From: a virus
Length of the DNA: 49,395 nucleotides
Reading direction: 5' to 3' (one strand)
Virus record (IMG/VR): IMGVR_UViG_3300037808_001135
Location: 1-49,395 of that record
Shown here: piece after piece, positions 10,085 through 19,235 of the stretch
Layout: the number at the start of each line of letters is the position of its first letter
How positions within the stretch are numbered: position 1 is the first letter of the stretch
The notes under the pieces: model-generated
Seen by the model: only the letters and a program-made list of their open reading frames with translations
The model's database searches: none
Told to the model about the DNA's origin: nothing
Translations under genes and position numbers: made by a program

Positions 10085-12168
10085 TGGGCAACCTCAACGA
10101 CGACCAGGCACTTGAGTTTCTGCGCACCCGCGTCGACCCGAGCGGCGTCACCGCCGACCGCCATCGTCTCGAGAAGGCCTGGACGGACCACGTGGCCTGG
10201 TACTGTGGCTTGCAGCATTACGCCAGGGCCCAGGATGGGCACCTTCGGCTGCCCCGCGAGCACACCCGGTCGCGGGGCCGCCTGCGGCACGTCGTCAACC
10301 TGATCAAGCCCAACATTCTGCGCAACGTCTCCAGGATGCTCGAGCTCGACGTCACCTTCGACGTTCTTCCGCGCAACGGGGACATCAAGAACCTCCTGGC
10401 GGCTGAGGTGGGGCGCAAGTATTTCCAGTGGCGCCGGCAGTCGCCCGAGTACCAAGCGGCCATGCTCGAGGTGATCCTCTGGACAGCCATCTGCGGCACT
10501 GGCTTTACCAAACTGCACTGGGACCCGCTCGCGGGGGACAAGAGCCGCATCTACCTCGACAAGAAGTTCGAGCTTCTGCCCGGTGGTCATAGATCCAGAG
10601 GCGGGGCCTCCGCCCCAACCCTGACTCAGGCCGAGCGGCAGGCCAAGGAGGAGGCTGGCCTCTTCGTCGACCACGCCCCCGGGGCTCCTAAGATCGACGC
10701 CCTCTCCCCCTTCGAGTTGATCGTCGACCCCCGTGCTCGGATGCGGGGGCTTGCGGATGCCCAGTGGGCGGTGCATCGCAAGTTGATGATGCGAGACCAG
10801 GCCATGGAGTTGTTCCCGGACTCCCGGGCGGCCATCGAAGAGGCTGACGCCTACACCTTCGACTCAGGCAGCGTCTGGTTCCTTGAGCTCATCTCGCAGT
10901 TCGCGGCTGGCCAGGAAGGGCTCTATGCCCCCAACGTCGCGGAGTACGAGCGCAACGACCTGGTGCTCATTGACGAGCTCTGGGGCCGAGCCGGCCCAAC
11001 CTTCGGGCCCCAGGGCACTCGAATCATCCGAGTGGGCAAGCATCACCTCGTGGCCAACGAGGCGAACCCCTACGCCGAGGCCGGGGTTGAGCTGCCCTTC
11101 GTCGCTTGGCGCTGGTCCCCCAACCCCGGGCAGATGTACGGGGGCGGACTGGTGCAGGAGATGATGAGCGCCCAGGACGCCTACAACCACGACCGCTCAC
11201 GTATCCGTGAACAGGCCAGGCGCCACGGTAACCCACGCATGTTGGTGCCGCGCAACGCCGGTGTGCGAGAGACAGACTTCTCCGAGTCCCCCAACAACCT
11301 CATCTACTACAACGCCGCCGGCGGACCCCCCATCCCGGTTGCGGCCCCCGACGTGCCTCAGTACGCCAGGGAGGAGATCACCCGGGCGGAGATGGAGATC
11401 GACAAGGTCGGAGCCACCAGTCAAGCCGACCAGGGCCAGGCCCCCGGTAGCGTGCGTGGCTCAATCGGCATCCGCATGCTGCTCGACCGCAGCGATCAGG
11501 TGCGTGACCCCATCATCTTCCAGCACTTCATGGCCACCCAGGAGCTGGGTACCCAGGAGCTCAGGCTCGCCCAAGCCTTCCTGAAGGATAACCGCATGCT
11601 GACCATCCTCGGTCAGGGGGGCGAGCGCGAGATGCTGGCCTTTAGCGGCGCTGACCTCAGACAAAACACCACGCTCTTCGTCACCTCCCAGCCCGGGCAG
11701 CGCGACAACCAGATTGCGCGGGTTGCCGATGTGGACTTCCTGCTCGAGCGCGGCGTGCTCAACCCGCAGAACCCCGCCCATCAGGCGGAGATCCTTAGGG
11801 TCATGCGGTTCCGCGTCCCCAACGAGGAATACTCGATCGAACTGCAAGAGGAGATCGACGAGAAGTCGGTCATCCAGCAGATGACGGAGAATGCGCAGTA
11901 CATTCCCGAGCCCAACCCGTGGGAGCTCGAGGAGCCGCGGCTACGCGCCATCAACGCCTACCGCCGCAAGCGCGACCTGTGGTCCAGTCTGCCGCAGAAC
12001 ATCCAGGCCAACATCTCGGCCCGCGCCGACATGTTCCAGGCCACTCTCCAAGAGAAAATCCTCCAGCAGCAGATGCTGGCGGCGTCCCTCCAAGCCGGAG
12101 CGCCTGCCCCTAAGGGTGAGGCCAGCCAACCCAAGTCCTCAGGGGCTCAGGAAGCGAAGTCAGCATGA
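10084..12168 (+). CDS. Portal protein (podovirus-type)
   Basis: The 694-aa protein lies after the terminase and before the capsid genes. It carries the helical and mixed segments seen in large podovirus portals, for example HVVNLIKPNILRNVSRMLE near residue 77, a wing-type core through 150-450, and a Gln/Ala-rich coiled C-terminal part (FQATLQEKILQQQMLAASL) like a barrel or crown. It would form the dodecameric DNA channel at one capsid vertex. The ATG overlaps the preceding stop, and its stop overlaps the next ATG (ATGA). The family is assigned from order, length and pattern. Confidence 0.88.
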   Translation: MGNLNDDQALEFLRTRVDPSGVTADRHRLEKAWTDHVAWYCGLQHYARAQDGHLRLPREHTRSRGRLRHVVNLIKPNILRNVSRMLELDVTFDVLPRNGDIKNLLAAEVGRKYFQWRRQSPEYQAAMLEVILWTAICGTGFTKLHWDPLAGDKSRIYLDKKFELLPGGHRSRGGASAPTLTQAERQAKEEAGLFVDHAPGAPKIDALSPFELIVDPRARMRGLADAQWAVHRKLMMRDQAMELFPDSRAAIEEADAYTFDSGSVWFLELISQFAAGQEGLYAPNVAEYERNDLVLIDELWGRAGPTFGPQGTRIIRVGKHHLVANEANPYAEAGVELPFVAWRWSPNPGQMYGGGLVQEMMSAQDAYNHDRSRIREQARRHGNPRMLVPRNAGVRETDFSESPNNLIYYNAAGGPPIPVAAPDVPQYAREEITRAEMEIDKVGATSQADQGQAPGSVRGSIGIRMLLDRSDQVRDPIIFQHFMATQELGTQELRLAQAFLKDNRMLTILGQGGEREMLAFSGADLRQNTTLFVTSQPGQRDNQIARVADVDFLLERGVLNPQNPAHQAEILRVMRFRVPNEEYSIELQEEIDEKSVIQQMTENAQYIPEPNPWELEEPRLRAINAYRRKRDLWSSLPQNIQANISARADMFQATLQEKILQQQMLAASLQAGAPAPKGEASQPKSSGAQEAKSA

Positions 12169-12779
12169 GCAGAACGCAGTTACAGAAAGACGCCGCCGCC
12201 AAGGCGCGGTTCGCTAAGGCCGAGAAGGCCGCCGAGAGGGAGGCCGGGACCGACAGTGCCGTCGACAGCCCCCCCGCTCCCGTCAAGGCCGCCCCGGCCG
12301 CCCGGGCGCGCGTTGCCGACCCCGTCTACGACGAGGAGACCGGACTTCCGTTCAGCAAGGAGGAGCTCGAGGACATGTCGGTCTCCAACCTGGCTCCCGA
12401 ACAGACAGTTGCCGCATTGCTCATGGAGAGCATCATTCAACGAGGCAAGAAGGAGCAGGATGACCTGGTCAGAGAGCGCGAGAAGGGCAAGGTCTACTAT
12501 GTGAAGTGCCGCTTCTGCCCTGCGCCAGGCTTGTTCTTCAGCTCGAACCCTGGGCTGGGGCCGTTTACGGCCGACCAGTGGTTCGCCAGTTACAAGCCCC
12601 TCAACCTGGGTTGGCAGCACGGCCAGATGCCGCACTGTCAGAACTGCAACCGTGAATTGCCCCTCAAGAGATGCCAAGACGGGCAGTCTTACAAGGTCAT
12701 CAAGAGATTCCTGGCGAACGAGGACTCCAGACAGCATCGTAAGACCGTGATGCCTAACGAGCAGGAGACCACCGCGTGA
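12165..12779 (+). CDS. Zinc-ribbon-like virion-region protein, 204 aa
   Basis: The N-terminal 60 residues are Ala/Pro/Lys-rich and disordered. A helical segment (70-105) and two cysteine pairs follow: CRFC and, about 50 residues later, CQNC with an additional C (LPLKRC). The four or five cysteines suggest one structural zinc site. Unrecognised, but placed between portal and scaffold and overlapping both neighbours. It may be a head-assembly accessory protein. A GTG start for the next gene overlaps its stop. Confidence 0.82.
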   Translation: MSRTQLQKDAAAKARFAKAEKAAEREAGTDSAVDSPPAPVKAAPAARARVADPVYDEETGLPFSKEELEDMSVSNLAPEQTVAALLMESIIQRGKKEQDDLVREREKGKVYYVKCRFCPAPGLFFSSNPGLGPFTADQWFASYKPLNLGWQHGQMPHCQNCNRELPLKRCQDGQSYKVIKRFLANEDSRQHRKTVMPNEQETTA

Positions 12780-13981
12780 GCGATCAAGTCATTCAGAGCC
12801 AGGGAGCTCGCTCCCAGGGCAACATTGAGCCCGGACAGACATCGTCGGCCCCCAACGGCCGCAGCGAGGGGGCGCCCTCGGTGCACGCTCCGCGCGGCAA
12901 CTCGGGATCCCCCCAGCAGCAACTCGAGCAATCGACGGTTGGGGCCCAGGAGTCTGCACGCCAACTCTTCCAGCCCAGAGTTGGAAGCCCGGCAGGCCCA
13001 GCAGGGGGTGCGGTTGCCCCGCCGCCCCCTGCCGTCCAGCAGGCAAGGCAGCCTCAGCATCAGAGGGAGGCCAGCCACTTGGTCCAGCAGCGCTCAGCGC
13101 AGGCCCCTGCGGGCATGCCTCCGGCGCAGGACCCCAACCAGCTCGGCTCACTGCCTGACGGGAGCTTCGCCTTCATGGAGGGCCTCGACCGGCGCGTCGT
13201 TCCAATGCAGGCCGCGCTCCAGCTCATCGAGGCAGGTCGAGCCACGGAGGCGCAGGCCTCGTCGCCGCAGTACATCGAGATGAAGCAGAACGCTCAGGCC
13301 ATGTCGGACCTGCGACAGATGATGGCGGTCAGCCCCGAGAGATCCCAGCAACTCTCCTCGCTCGTCCAGGCCTGGCAGACCGGCGGAGTGCCTAACTATG
13401 CGCAGCCTCCCGTGGCAGCGCCTGCGGCCGCAGCGAGCCTGAGCGACCCCGCGGACCCCTACGCCGCGCCCGCCGCGCCCCAGCCGGCCCAGGCAAATCA
13501 ACCCGACCAAGCGGTCGCCGCGCAACTGGCCATGCTTCAGCAGCAGATGGCTACCCTTTCACAAAGTGAGCAGCACCGCCTCGAGGTGCAGGCTGCGGCC
13601 AGCGAAGAAAACCAAATGCGCGCTGACCTCGCGCAGTACCAGCACCTGGCTGGCGATAATTCCGCGCTTCTTGAGCATGCAGTTGCGACGGCGAAAGCCG
13701 CTCGGGCTGCAAGCCCTATGGAAGCTCTCGGATCCATTGTGCGCCGCGTGGCCGCTGAAGAGGCGGACCATCAACGCGCAGTACAAGACCAGCTACTCGG
13801 TCAGTACCAGCCACTCGCAGGCATGGCGCCTGTGCTCCCCGCGAGCGCAGGAGCACCCGTCACTAGCGCAACCGGACCTCAGTCGACACGCTTCGACCTG
13901 CAGGACGGAAGCATCAGTGCGCGGGCAGCATCTCGATATGAAGCGATGATGAGTCGACTTCGTGCGAGCCCGCTGGGCTGA
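12776..13981 (+). CDS. Scaffold-like head assembly protein
   Basis: The 401-aa protein begins at a GTG overlapping the previous stop. The first 130 residues are Gln/Pro/Gly/Ser-rich and disordered. A globular helical part with a motif like GSFAFMEGLDRRVVPMQAAL follows, then an Ala/Gln-rich region and a coiled coil (about 235-330). Low-complexity, helical, Gln/Ala-rich proteins directly before the major capsid gene are typically scaffolding proteins that template procapsid assembly and exit later. No sequence family is recognised, so the role is from context and composition. No protease is apparent nearby. Confidence 0.78.
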   Translation: MSDQVIQSQGARSQGNIEPGQTSSAPNGRSEGAPSVHAPRGNSGSPQQQLEQSTVGAQESARQLFQPRVGSPAGPAGGAVAPPPPAVQQARQPQHQREASHLVQQRSAQAPAGMPPAQDPNQLGSLPDGSFAFMEGLDRRVVPMQAALQLIEAGRATEAQASSPQYIEMKQNAQAMSDLRQMMAVSPERSQQLSSLVQAWQTGGVPNYAQPPVAAPAAAASLSDPADPYAAPAAPQPAQANQPDQAVAAQLAMLQQQMATLSQSEQHRLEVQAAASEENQMRADLAQYQHLAGDNSALLEHAVATAKAARAASPMEALGSIVRRVAAEEADHQRAVQDQLLGQYQPLAGMAPVLPASAGAPVTSATGPQSTRFDLQDGSISARAASRYEAMMSRLRASPLG

Positions 13982-13999
13982 CCCAACTAGGAGAAAACC

Positions 14000-15364
14000 A
14001 TGGCAGTCGGCCCCACAATGGGTGTTCGATTTGATGACGGCAGCGCGGATAGTTTCTTCACGAACATGCTTCGTGAGGACTACCGCCCGGGAGTCATCGA
14101 CACCCTCAACAACACAAACTGGCTCTGGGGTTACCTGGGCCGACCCGATTTTCACGTCGAAGGAAAGCACTGGGTGCACGGTATCCACACCGGGCGCTCG
14201 GCTGGCCACGGCGCGATCGGCCCCACGGGAGCCCTTCCCGACCCGGACAGCCAGAAGTACGGTCGCTGGCGCGGCCCGATGCGTCACCACTACGGGCGCA
14301 TCCAGTTTGGCACCGTCGTCCAGGAGGCTTCCGCCTCCGCAGTGGCGTCGTTCATGCAGGCCCTCGACGGGGAGATCCGCGGCCTGACCGAGGACATGAC
14401 ACGGGAGCAGAACCGCTTCCTCCAGAACGACGGCTCTGGCCGTCTCGGTGAGTGCAACAATGCCGGCGAGGAGCTGCTTGAGCTCACCGTCAGGCTGCCG
14501 CAGATCAACGAGTCTCCGGGCACGATGACGGGCATGGACGCGACCAACTGGTTCCGTGTGGGCCAGCGCCTCCTGATCCTTGCCTCTGGTACGGGCAACC
14601 CGACTTCGGCCTCCACCATCCGTGGGGCTACCACCGTCACGGGCATCACCAGTGCCACCACGCTGGCGGTCACAACTCTGGGGGCTATCGGCATTGTGGT
14701 GGGCGACTGGATCGTCATCAACTCCTCCGCAAGCAACACCACCGACGACATCAGCTCCGGCTACCGCCGCGAGCCGATGGGGCTGTCTGGCATCCTCTCC
14801 GATGCCAACCCGGCCGCTTACGACACCGAGGACGCCTACGAGACGGCGTTCAACACCGACTCCTTCCAGAACATCGACCGCGGCCCGGCCGGCAACGACT
14901 TTGCCGACGCCAACGTGCTCGACGGTGGCGGTGTGTCCCGTCCTCCGCATGAGATGCTGATCCAAACCGCGCTCACCCGAGCTCGCAAGACCAACAACTC
15001 CAACGTGGACGTCATGTACTCGAGCCTCGAGCAGATCGACGCCTTTGGCGCTCTCCTGCTGGCGGATCGCCGGTACATGAACACCATGCGTCTCTCAGGC
15101 GGTTGGAACGCCGTCGACTTCGCCGGCATTCCGTGGATGGGCGACCGTGACGCATACCCCAACCGCATCTCTTTCTTGGACACCCAGCACCTGCCCATCT
15201 ACGAGCTGCAAGGCTACGACTGGGAAGAGCGAGACGGCCTGTTCAAGCGACTGCCTGACCACGACATGTTCCAAAGCATGTTCCGTGGCCGTTGGAACCT
15301 GGTCTGCACCATCCCCAACAAGCAGACGATCCTGACGGAGCTGACCGAAGAGATCACCACCTGA
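14000..15364 (+). CDS. Major capsid protein (HK97-fold inferred)
   Basis: The 454-aa protein starts at an ATG with AGGAGA upstream. It has an N-terminal arm, a helix with DMTREQNRFLQNDGSG near 132-147, and a beta-rich insertion at about 175-250 (TTVTGITSATTLAVTTLGAI), followed by capsid-type segments including YDWEERDGLFKRLPDHDMFQ near 410-429. A strong ribosome site, a scaffold-like upstream gene and a strong hairpin just downstream suit the most abundant virion protein. The fold is inferred from context; similarity to N4 gp56- or P22-type coat proteins is possible but unproven. Confidence 0.87.
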   Translation: MAVGPTMGVRFDDGSADSFFTNMLREDYRPGVIDTLNNTNWLWGYLGRPDFHVEGKHWVHGIHTGRSAGHGAIGPTGALPDPDSQKYGRWRGPMRHHYGRIQFGTVVQEASASAVASFMQALDGEIRGLTEDMTREQNRFLQNDGSGRLGECNNAGEELLELTVRLPQINESPGTMTGMDATNWFRVGQRLLILASGTGNPTSASTIRGATTVTGITSATTLAVTTLGAIGIVVGDWIVINSSASNTTDDISSGYRREPMGLSGILSDANPAAYDTEDAYETAFNTDSFQNIDRGPAGNDFADANVLDGGGVSRPPHEMLIQTALTRARKTNNSNVDVMYSSLEQIDAFGALLLADRRYMNTMRLSGGWNAVDFAGIPWMGDRDAYPNRISFLDTQHLPIYELQGYDWEERDGLFKRLPDHDMFQSMFRGRWNLVCTIPNKQTILTELTEEITT

Positions 15365-15371
15365 TCGACGT

Positions 15372-15399
15372 AGGGGGCCGCCAATTCGGGCGGCCCCCT
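15372..15399 (+). terminator. Strong hairpin after the major capsid gene
   Basis: AGGGGGCCGCC (15372-15382) pairs perfectly with GGCGGCCCCCT (15389-15399), an 11-bp stem with a six-base loop. No U-tract follows. It lies seven bases past the capsid stop and may lower downstream expression or stabilise capsid mRNA. Confidence 0.72.
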
Positions 15400-15422
15400 C
15401 CTCAGCCCCGAAAGGAACTACC

Positions 15423-16064
15423 ATGGCTTCGAGAGCACGGAACTGTCACCAAGGCAGTTCACTCCGCCGGATGGCGCTCAACCCGCTGCCCGTACTCAAG
15501 GCTGACGACGACAACGTCGGCATCACCGCCGCACAAGATCCTGGCGGCTGGACTGTTGGCACCGCCATCTCGCTTAACGGCACCCTGAGCCAGATGCCCC
15601 ACGTGGGGACGATCGCGATCCGGGTCAACGACAACGACGGGGGCCAAGAGTTGGAGTTTTCCGTCGACATCGTTGGCTACAACGCAGACGGCATCAGGGT
15701 CACCGAGAGAGTCGACATCGGGCCGATCACCGAAGCGAACATCCAGGTCTTTCAGACCGCTGGGTGCTTCTCGTGGATCGAGTCAATCACACCAACCCGC
15801 GTCGTCAGCGCGGAGGCTTCCGACACGGTCTCCTTCGGGTGGAACTTCGCAACCGGGGAGGGCAACACCGGGGGCGGGCTGTCGTTACCGATGGCAGTCA
15901 CCGGGGACTCGCAGTGGAAGGCCTACTCGGTCGCGCCGAGCGGCACTGTGCTGGCCCTCGTCACGCCCCTCAAGGCGACGGACTACGACCGCCGGGTCTG
16001 GTATCCATCTGTCCTTGCGACGGCGCTGTACTATCACGTCCGTTTCATGCCTTCGGTGGAGTGA
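15423..16064 (+). CDS. Virion protein, first of a tandem paralogous pair
   Basis: The 213-aa protein has a strong AAAGGAA ribosome site. It is beta-rich and begins with a CH-x3-SSLRR motif (residues 8-16). It shares with the next gene the patterns VDIVGYNADG, then the WIESITPTR segment, and GNTGGGLSLP. The two proteins are clearly duplicates. Immediately after the capsid gene they are likely head-decoration, fibre or adaptor proteins, but I cannot place them in a named family. It may be highly expressed given its leader. Confidence 0.82.
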   Translation: MASRARNCHQGSSLRRMALNPLPVLKADDDNVGITAAQDPGGWTVGTAISLNGTLSQMPHVGTIAIRVNDNDGGQELEFSVDIVGYNADGIRVTERVDIGPITEANIQVFQTAGCFSWIESITPTRVVSAEASDTVSFGWNFATGEGNTGGGLSLPMAVTGDSQWKAYSVAPSGTVLALVTPLKATDYDRRVWYPSVLATALYYHVRFMPSVE

Positions 16065-16067
16065 CCC

Positions 16068-16724
16068 ATGGGACTCAAAAGCTCTAGCTGCCACCCGGAG
16101 TCGTCTCTCCGGCGCTCAGCCATCAGCCGCACCTGGCTCTACAAGTCCGCCGAGGACAATGATGGCATTATGCTCACCAAGCAGTTGGGCACCATGACTG
16201 TGGGGGTGCCCCTCACGTTGGATGGGGTCTATGGTGGCCAGTTACCGCACCCTGGCACGATCTGTTTCTTCCTGACCGACGCTGCTCTCCTCGACGCTAT
16301 CGTCCATGTGGAGATCCGCGGCTATGACGCGGACGGGCAGAGGCAAAGGGAGGTCCTGAAGATGGGGCCAAACATCGCTGTGAACCATGCCTGGCAGTCG
16401 AATACGGCATGGGCGTGGATTGAGTCGATCACGCCGGTGCTCCTCAGCAACATCGTTGCCGTGGTCGACCTTCTGACGATAGGGACGCGCTTCAACAACG
16501 GATCTGGAGACACCGGGGGGTGCCTGGCGCTTCCAGGCCACATCGCCTCCCTTGACGAAGTGTCGGTCATGCAGATGGTTCCCGGCGCAGGTGCTGTGAC
16601 GCAACTCACCGTCAGCGATTCGGGGGCAAGGCCCTACATTGACTTCACCCGACAGGTCTTTTCGCCGCCGGGCGGCCCCGCTGGTCGCTGGTTCTTGTTC
16701 GTCTGGAACCCAGGACGGGAATGA
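16068..16724 (+). CDS. Virion protein, second of the tandem paralogous pair
   Basis: The 218-aa protein starts at an ATG three bases after the previous stop, with GGAG seven bases upstream. It repeats the CH-x3-SSLRR start (8-16), VEIRGYDADG, WIESITPVL and GDTGGCLALP of its neighbour, so duplication and divergence are evident. Extra cysteines are present in this copy. It probably occupies a related position in the particle; whether the two form heteromers or separate structures is unknown. Confidence 0.82.
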   Translation: MGLKSSSCHPESSLRRSAISRTWLYKSAEDNDGIMLTKQLGTMTVGVPLTLDGVYGGQLPHPGTICFFLTDAALLDAIVHVEIRGYDADGQRQREVLKMGPNIAVNHAWQSNTAWAWIESITPVLLSNIVAVVDLLTIGTRFNNGSGDTGGCLALPGHIASLDEVSVMQMVPGAGAVTQLTVSDSGARPYIDFTRQVFSPPGGPAGRWFLFVWNPGRE

Positions 16725-17398
16725 CGGCTGCGGCTGGATGGCACCGCTCTGAGCCTCGAGATCAGGCGGGGGTGGTCGCGCGCTTTCGCGACCGCCTCCG
16801 GCGATTCTTCGGCGCCGGGTATCGAGTCCACTGGGATCCGAGCGCAGGAGACATCGCCCCGCCGGGCCGTTGGGTCATTCAGGAGCGCGGGCACCGCACC
16901 GGGCGCTGGCAACACGTCTGGAACGTGCAGTCCGAGGAGGGCTGCTGGCGTGAGCTCGGGGACTGGGCCTTCCACCGGCTGCACTCGATGGACATGGCCA
17001 TGGTCAACACGGCCGCGACCGGGCACGGGCCTTCAATGGGCAAGCTCAAGAGCTGGCTCGATGGGCCGCGTAAGCGACGGGCAGTCGCCAAGCTAGTCGA
17101 CTGGAACCGGCGGTACCGCGAGGAGATCCTTCCCCGGGCGATGCGGCGGTTCACTGCCATGGGCCATTGCGTGCGCCCTGGCGGCCAAGACCCGGAGGAA
17201 GCCATTCGCATGGCGGCCATCGGGCATCCCGGGTCGGAGCGCGAGATACAGCGCCTCGAGGTTGAGAACCTGGCCATTCAAGGGCAGGGGATCATCCCTG
17301 TATCTGGACGGCATGTATTTCCGTCTCTCTCCACACCCGACCTTCCCGTTCATGCTGGGAATGCTCGAAAAGGACGCCGGCGGAAGGGGAGGATTTGA
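16721..17398 (+). CDS. Hypothetical virion-region protein, 225 aa
   Basis: Tryptophan- and arginine-rich N-terminal domain (HWDPSAGDIAPPGRWVIQER near residues 37-56), a helical middle and a very basic C terminus (GNARKGRRRKGRI). The ATG overlaps the previous stop (ATGA). No family is recognised. The position between capsid/decoration genes and connector genes suits a head-completion or connector-associated role, and the basic tail could contact DNA. This is inferred. Confidence 0.75.
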   Translation: MTAAAGWHRSEPRDQAGVVARFRDRLRRFFGAGYRVHWDPSAGDIAPPGRWVIQERGHRTGRWQHVWNVQSEEGCWRELGDWAFHRLHSMDMAMVNTAATGHGPSMGKLKSWLDGPRKRRAVAKLVDWNRRYREEILPRAMRRFTAMGHCVRPGGQDPEEAIRMAAIGHPGSEREIQRLEVENLAIQGQGIIPVSGRHVFPSLSTPDLPVHAGNARKGRRRKGRI

Positions 17399-17400
17399 AG

Positions 17401-17625
17401 ATGGGCGAAGATTCGATGACTAGGACCCAACTAATTCTGGCCTGCCTTACCACGTTCCTTCTCTGTACGGGGTCGGTGTGGGGGATGATAACTGTCCATG
17501 CTGAGAACCCCCACCGGACGGCGGTGAGCGAGGCCCGCTTCAGCGACTACAAGGAGTACCTCGAAGAGCACTTCGACGCTATCGAGCGGGACCTGGCCGA
17601 CATCAAGAGGGCCGTGCAGAAGTGA
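17401..17625 (+). CDS. Small signal-anchored membrane protein, 74 aa
   Basis: I prefer the ATG at 17401 with GGAGG eight bases upstream; a TTG at 17395 is also in frame. A membrane segment (LILACLTTFLLCTGSVWGMI, about residues 11-30) is followed by a charged, helical C-terminal part (EYLEEHFDAIERDLADIKRA) with coiled-coil character. The topology resembles small i-spanin-like or holin-accessory proteins, yet the gene lies among connector genes. Function unknown. Confidence 0.75.
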   Translation: MGEDSMTRTQLILACLTTFLLCTGSVWGMITVHAENPHRTAVSEARFSDYKEYLEEHFDAIERDLADIKRAVQK

Positions 17626-18572
17626 ACCACACCCAGGCTATCAGCACGCTGCGCGACAAGTTGCGCGACCGATCCTCGGACGTTGCTAGTCGCCAGTGGT
17701 CAGATTCTGTCCTGGCGAGCTACATCGACGGTCAGCAGAAGTCGATCTTCCGTGACCTCGCCAAGGCAGCCGAGGGCTACTACAACGAGCGGGTCAAACT
17801 GTTTGGCTCCGAGGCCTGCCAGGTGCACACGGGCGTCTGGGAGTACGAGCTACCTGTGTGGGTGTTCAACATCATTGAGCAGGGCGTGCGTATCTCCGCA
17901 GACATTGACGCCGCCGAAGGCACCCGCGTTCGGCCATCACCCGATGTGCAGTTTCCGTCCGGGGTCTCCTGGCGCTATGACGGCACGCACACCCTGAGGC
18001 TCTGGCATGCCTCTGCGCAAGACCTGACCGTCCAGGTGGCCAAGATCCCCGGACCCCCACTGCAGGGGACTACGGACAACGCCACGGACCACGGCCCTGA
18101 TGTGATGCAGTGTGAGGCGGATGCTTCCGCAGCCTTCCCTCACGACCTGGTCCCCGACACTTACGTCGGTTCAATCATCGAGATCACGGCCTGCACTAAC
18201 AGCGAGAATGTCGGCCTGCAGCGGCGCGTCGTCAGCTCGGGGGTGGAGGAGCTCACAACGGGTGTGCGGCGCCTGACGCTGCGATTCGCGAAGCCGTTCC
18301 CTCGAGGCATCCCCACCGGCACTGGGTATGTCTCGCTGATCGACACAGGCAGCATGGCTCACCAGGAGTACCTGCTCCTGATGACCAAGGTGACAGCGCT
18401 GAGCGACAACGACAGCCCGGTCCCTGAATCACTCCAGGCCGCCTTGCGCGTGGAGACAGCCCGCTTCCTGGATACACTCAAGCGTCGCGAGAACGTCGGG
18501 GCTCGCGAGCACGGTGTCGAGCAGGAATACTTCCGCTCCGACCAGCCAGATCGAGACCCCGCGACATACTGA
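17622..18572 (+). CDS. Head-to-tail connector / adaptor-like protein
   Basis: The 316-aa protein begins at a GTG overlapping the previous stop. The N-terminal 60 residues (LRDKLRDRSSDVASRQWSDS, then LASYIDGQQKSIFRDLA) match the helical start typical of phage connector proteins that stack below the portal in podoviruses. The middle is beta-rich (120-260) and the end helical. Gene order (after decoration, before hub) supports an adaptor or tail-tubular role. Similarity to T7 gp11 or P22 gp4 is by analogy only. Confidence 0.75.
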   Translation: MNHTQAISTLRDKLRDRSSDVASRQWSDSVLASYIDGQQKSIFRDLAKAAEGYYNERVKLFGSEACQVHTGVWEYELPVWVFNIIEQGVRISADIDAAEGTRVRPSPDVQFPSGVSWRYDGTHTLRLWHASAQDLTVQVAKIPGPPLQGTTDNATDHGPDVMQCEADASAAFPHDLVPDTYVGSIIEITACTNSENVGLQRRVVSSGVEELTTGVRRLTLRFAKPFPRGIPTGTGYVSLIDTGSMAHQEYLLLMTKVTALSDNDSPVPESLQAALRVETARFLDTLKRRENVGAREHGVEQEYFRSDQPDRDPATY

Positions 18573-18573
18573 C

Positions 18574-18924
18574 ATGAGCACACACGGAGCACAGGTCCAC
18601 GTACACGATGGTGGCATCGGGACATCCATTGTCACCCCGGACACGGCGGCTGCCCCGGCCGATCAGTTCGATGAGCGCAACGTGTTCATCGTCTACGCCA
18701 TTATCAAGCTGGACAATACCGCAACCACGATTCAGCTTCGTAGCCACGGAGGCTTGGGGGGTGCCCCCGACCTCACGCTGGTCTTCGGGGCAGTGGGGCC
18801 AGAGGCCTCGGTAAACCTCGGGGCACAGGGGATCCTCTTCACGCAGGGTCTGGATGTGATCACTAGCGTTGGCGCGGGAGACTTCGCAATCGTGTTTGAG
18901 AGGATCAACCGCCGAGTTGCCTGA
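18574..18924 (+). CDS. Small beta-rich tail-region protein, first of paralogous pair
   Basis: The 116-aa protein starts at the ATG one base after the connector stop. It shares with the following gene a THG-x-QV start, VYAIIKLDN, QGILF and a C-terminal GDFAIVFERINRR. It is all-beta in appearance with a disordered first 30 residues. The pair may form part of the tail or a capsid/tail decoration. Function unknown. Confidence 0.78.
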   Translation: MSTHGAQVHVHDGGIGTSIVTPDTAAAPADQFDERNVFIVYAIIKLDNTATTIQLRSHGGLGGAPDLTLVFGAVGPEASVNLGAQGILFTQGLDVITSVGAGDFAIVFERINRRVA

Positions 18925-19235
18925 TGAGAACGCATGGCGTACAGGTGAAGGGGCACACCCCGGGTAGGGGCTCGGTGACAATAGTCGGGAAGGCCTCTGA
19001 TCGGATCATCGTCTACTCCATCATCAGGCTCGATAACGGCCTTGGCACGCTGACAGTGGAAGGTAAGGGGGCCGTGCCTACCCCCAGCTTCGTCCTCGAC
19101 TTCGCTGTCACGGACCCTCCCGGGGAGATCGAGTTTGGACAGCAGGGCATTCTCTTCCCGGAGGGTTGTCAGATCACCACGGGCGGCTCTGGGTCTGACT
19201 TCTCTGTCGTCTACGAGAAAGTCGATCGGATCTGA
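18924..19235 (+). CDS. Small beta-rich tail-region protein, second of paralogous pair
   Basis: The 103-aa protein overlaps the previous stop (TGATG). It repeats THG-x-QV, VYSIIRLDN, QGILF and a C-terminal SDFSVVYEKVDRI. It is shorter than its paralogue because the early loop is reduced. It lies directly before the giant hub gene and overlaps its start, so it is coexpressed with tail genes. Confidence 0.78.
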   Translation: MRTHGVQVKGHTPGRGSVTIVGKASDRIIVYSIIRLDNGLGTLTVEGKGAVPTPSFVLDFAVTDPPGEIEFGQQGILFPEGCQITTGGSGSDFSVVYEKVDRI

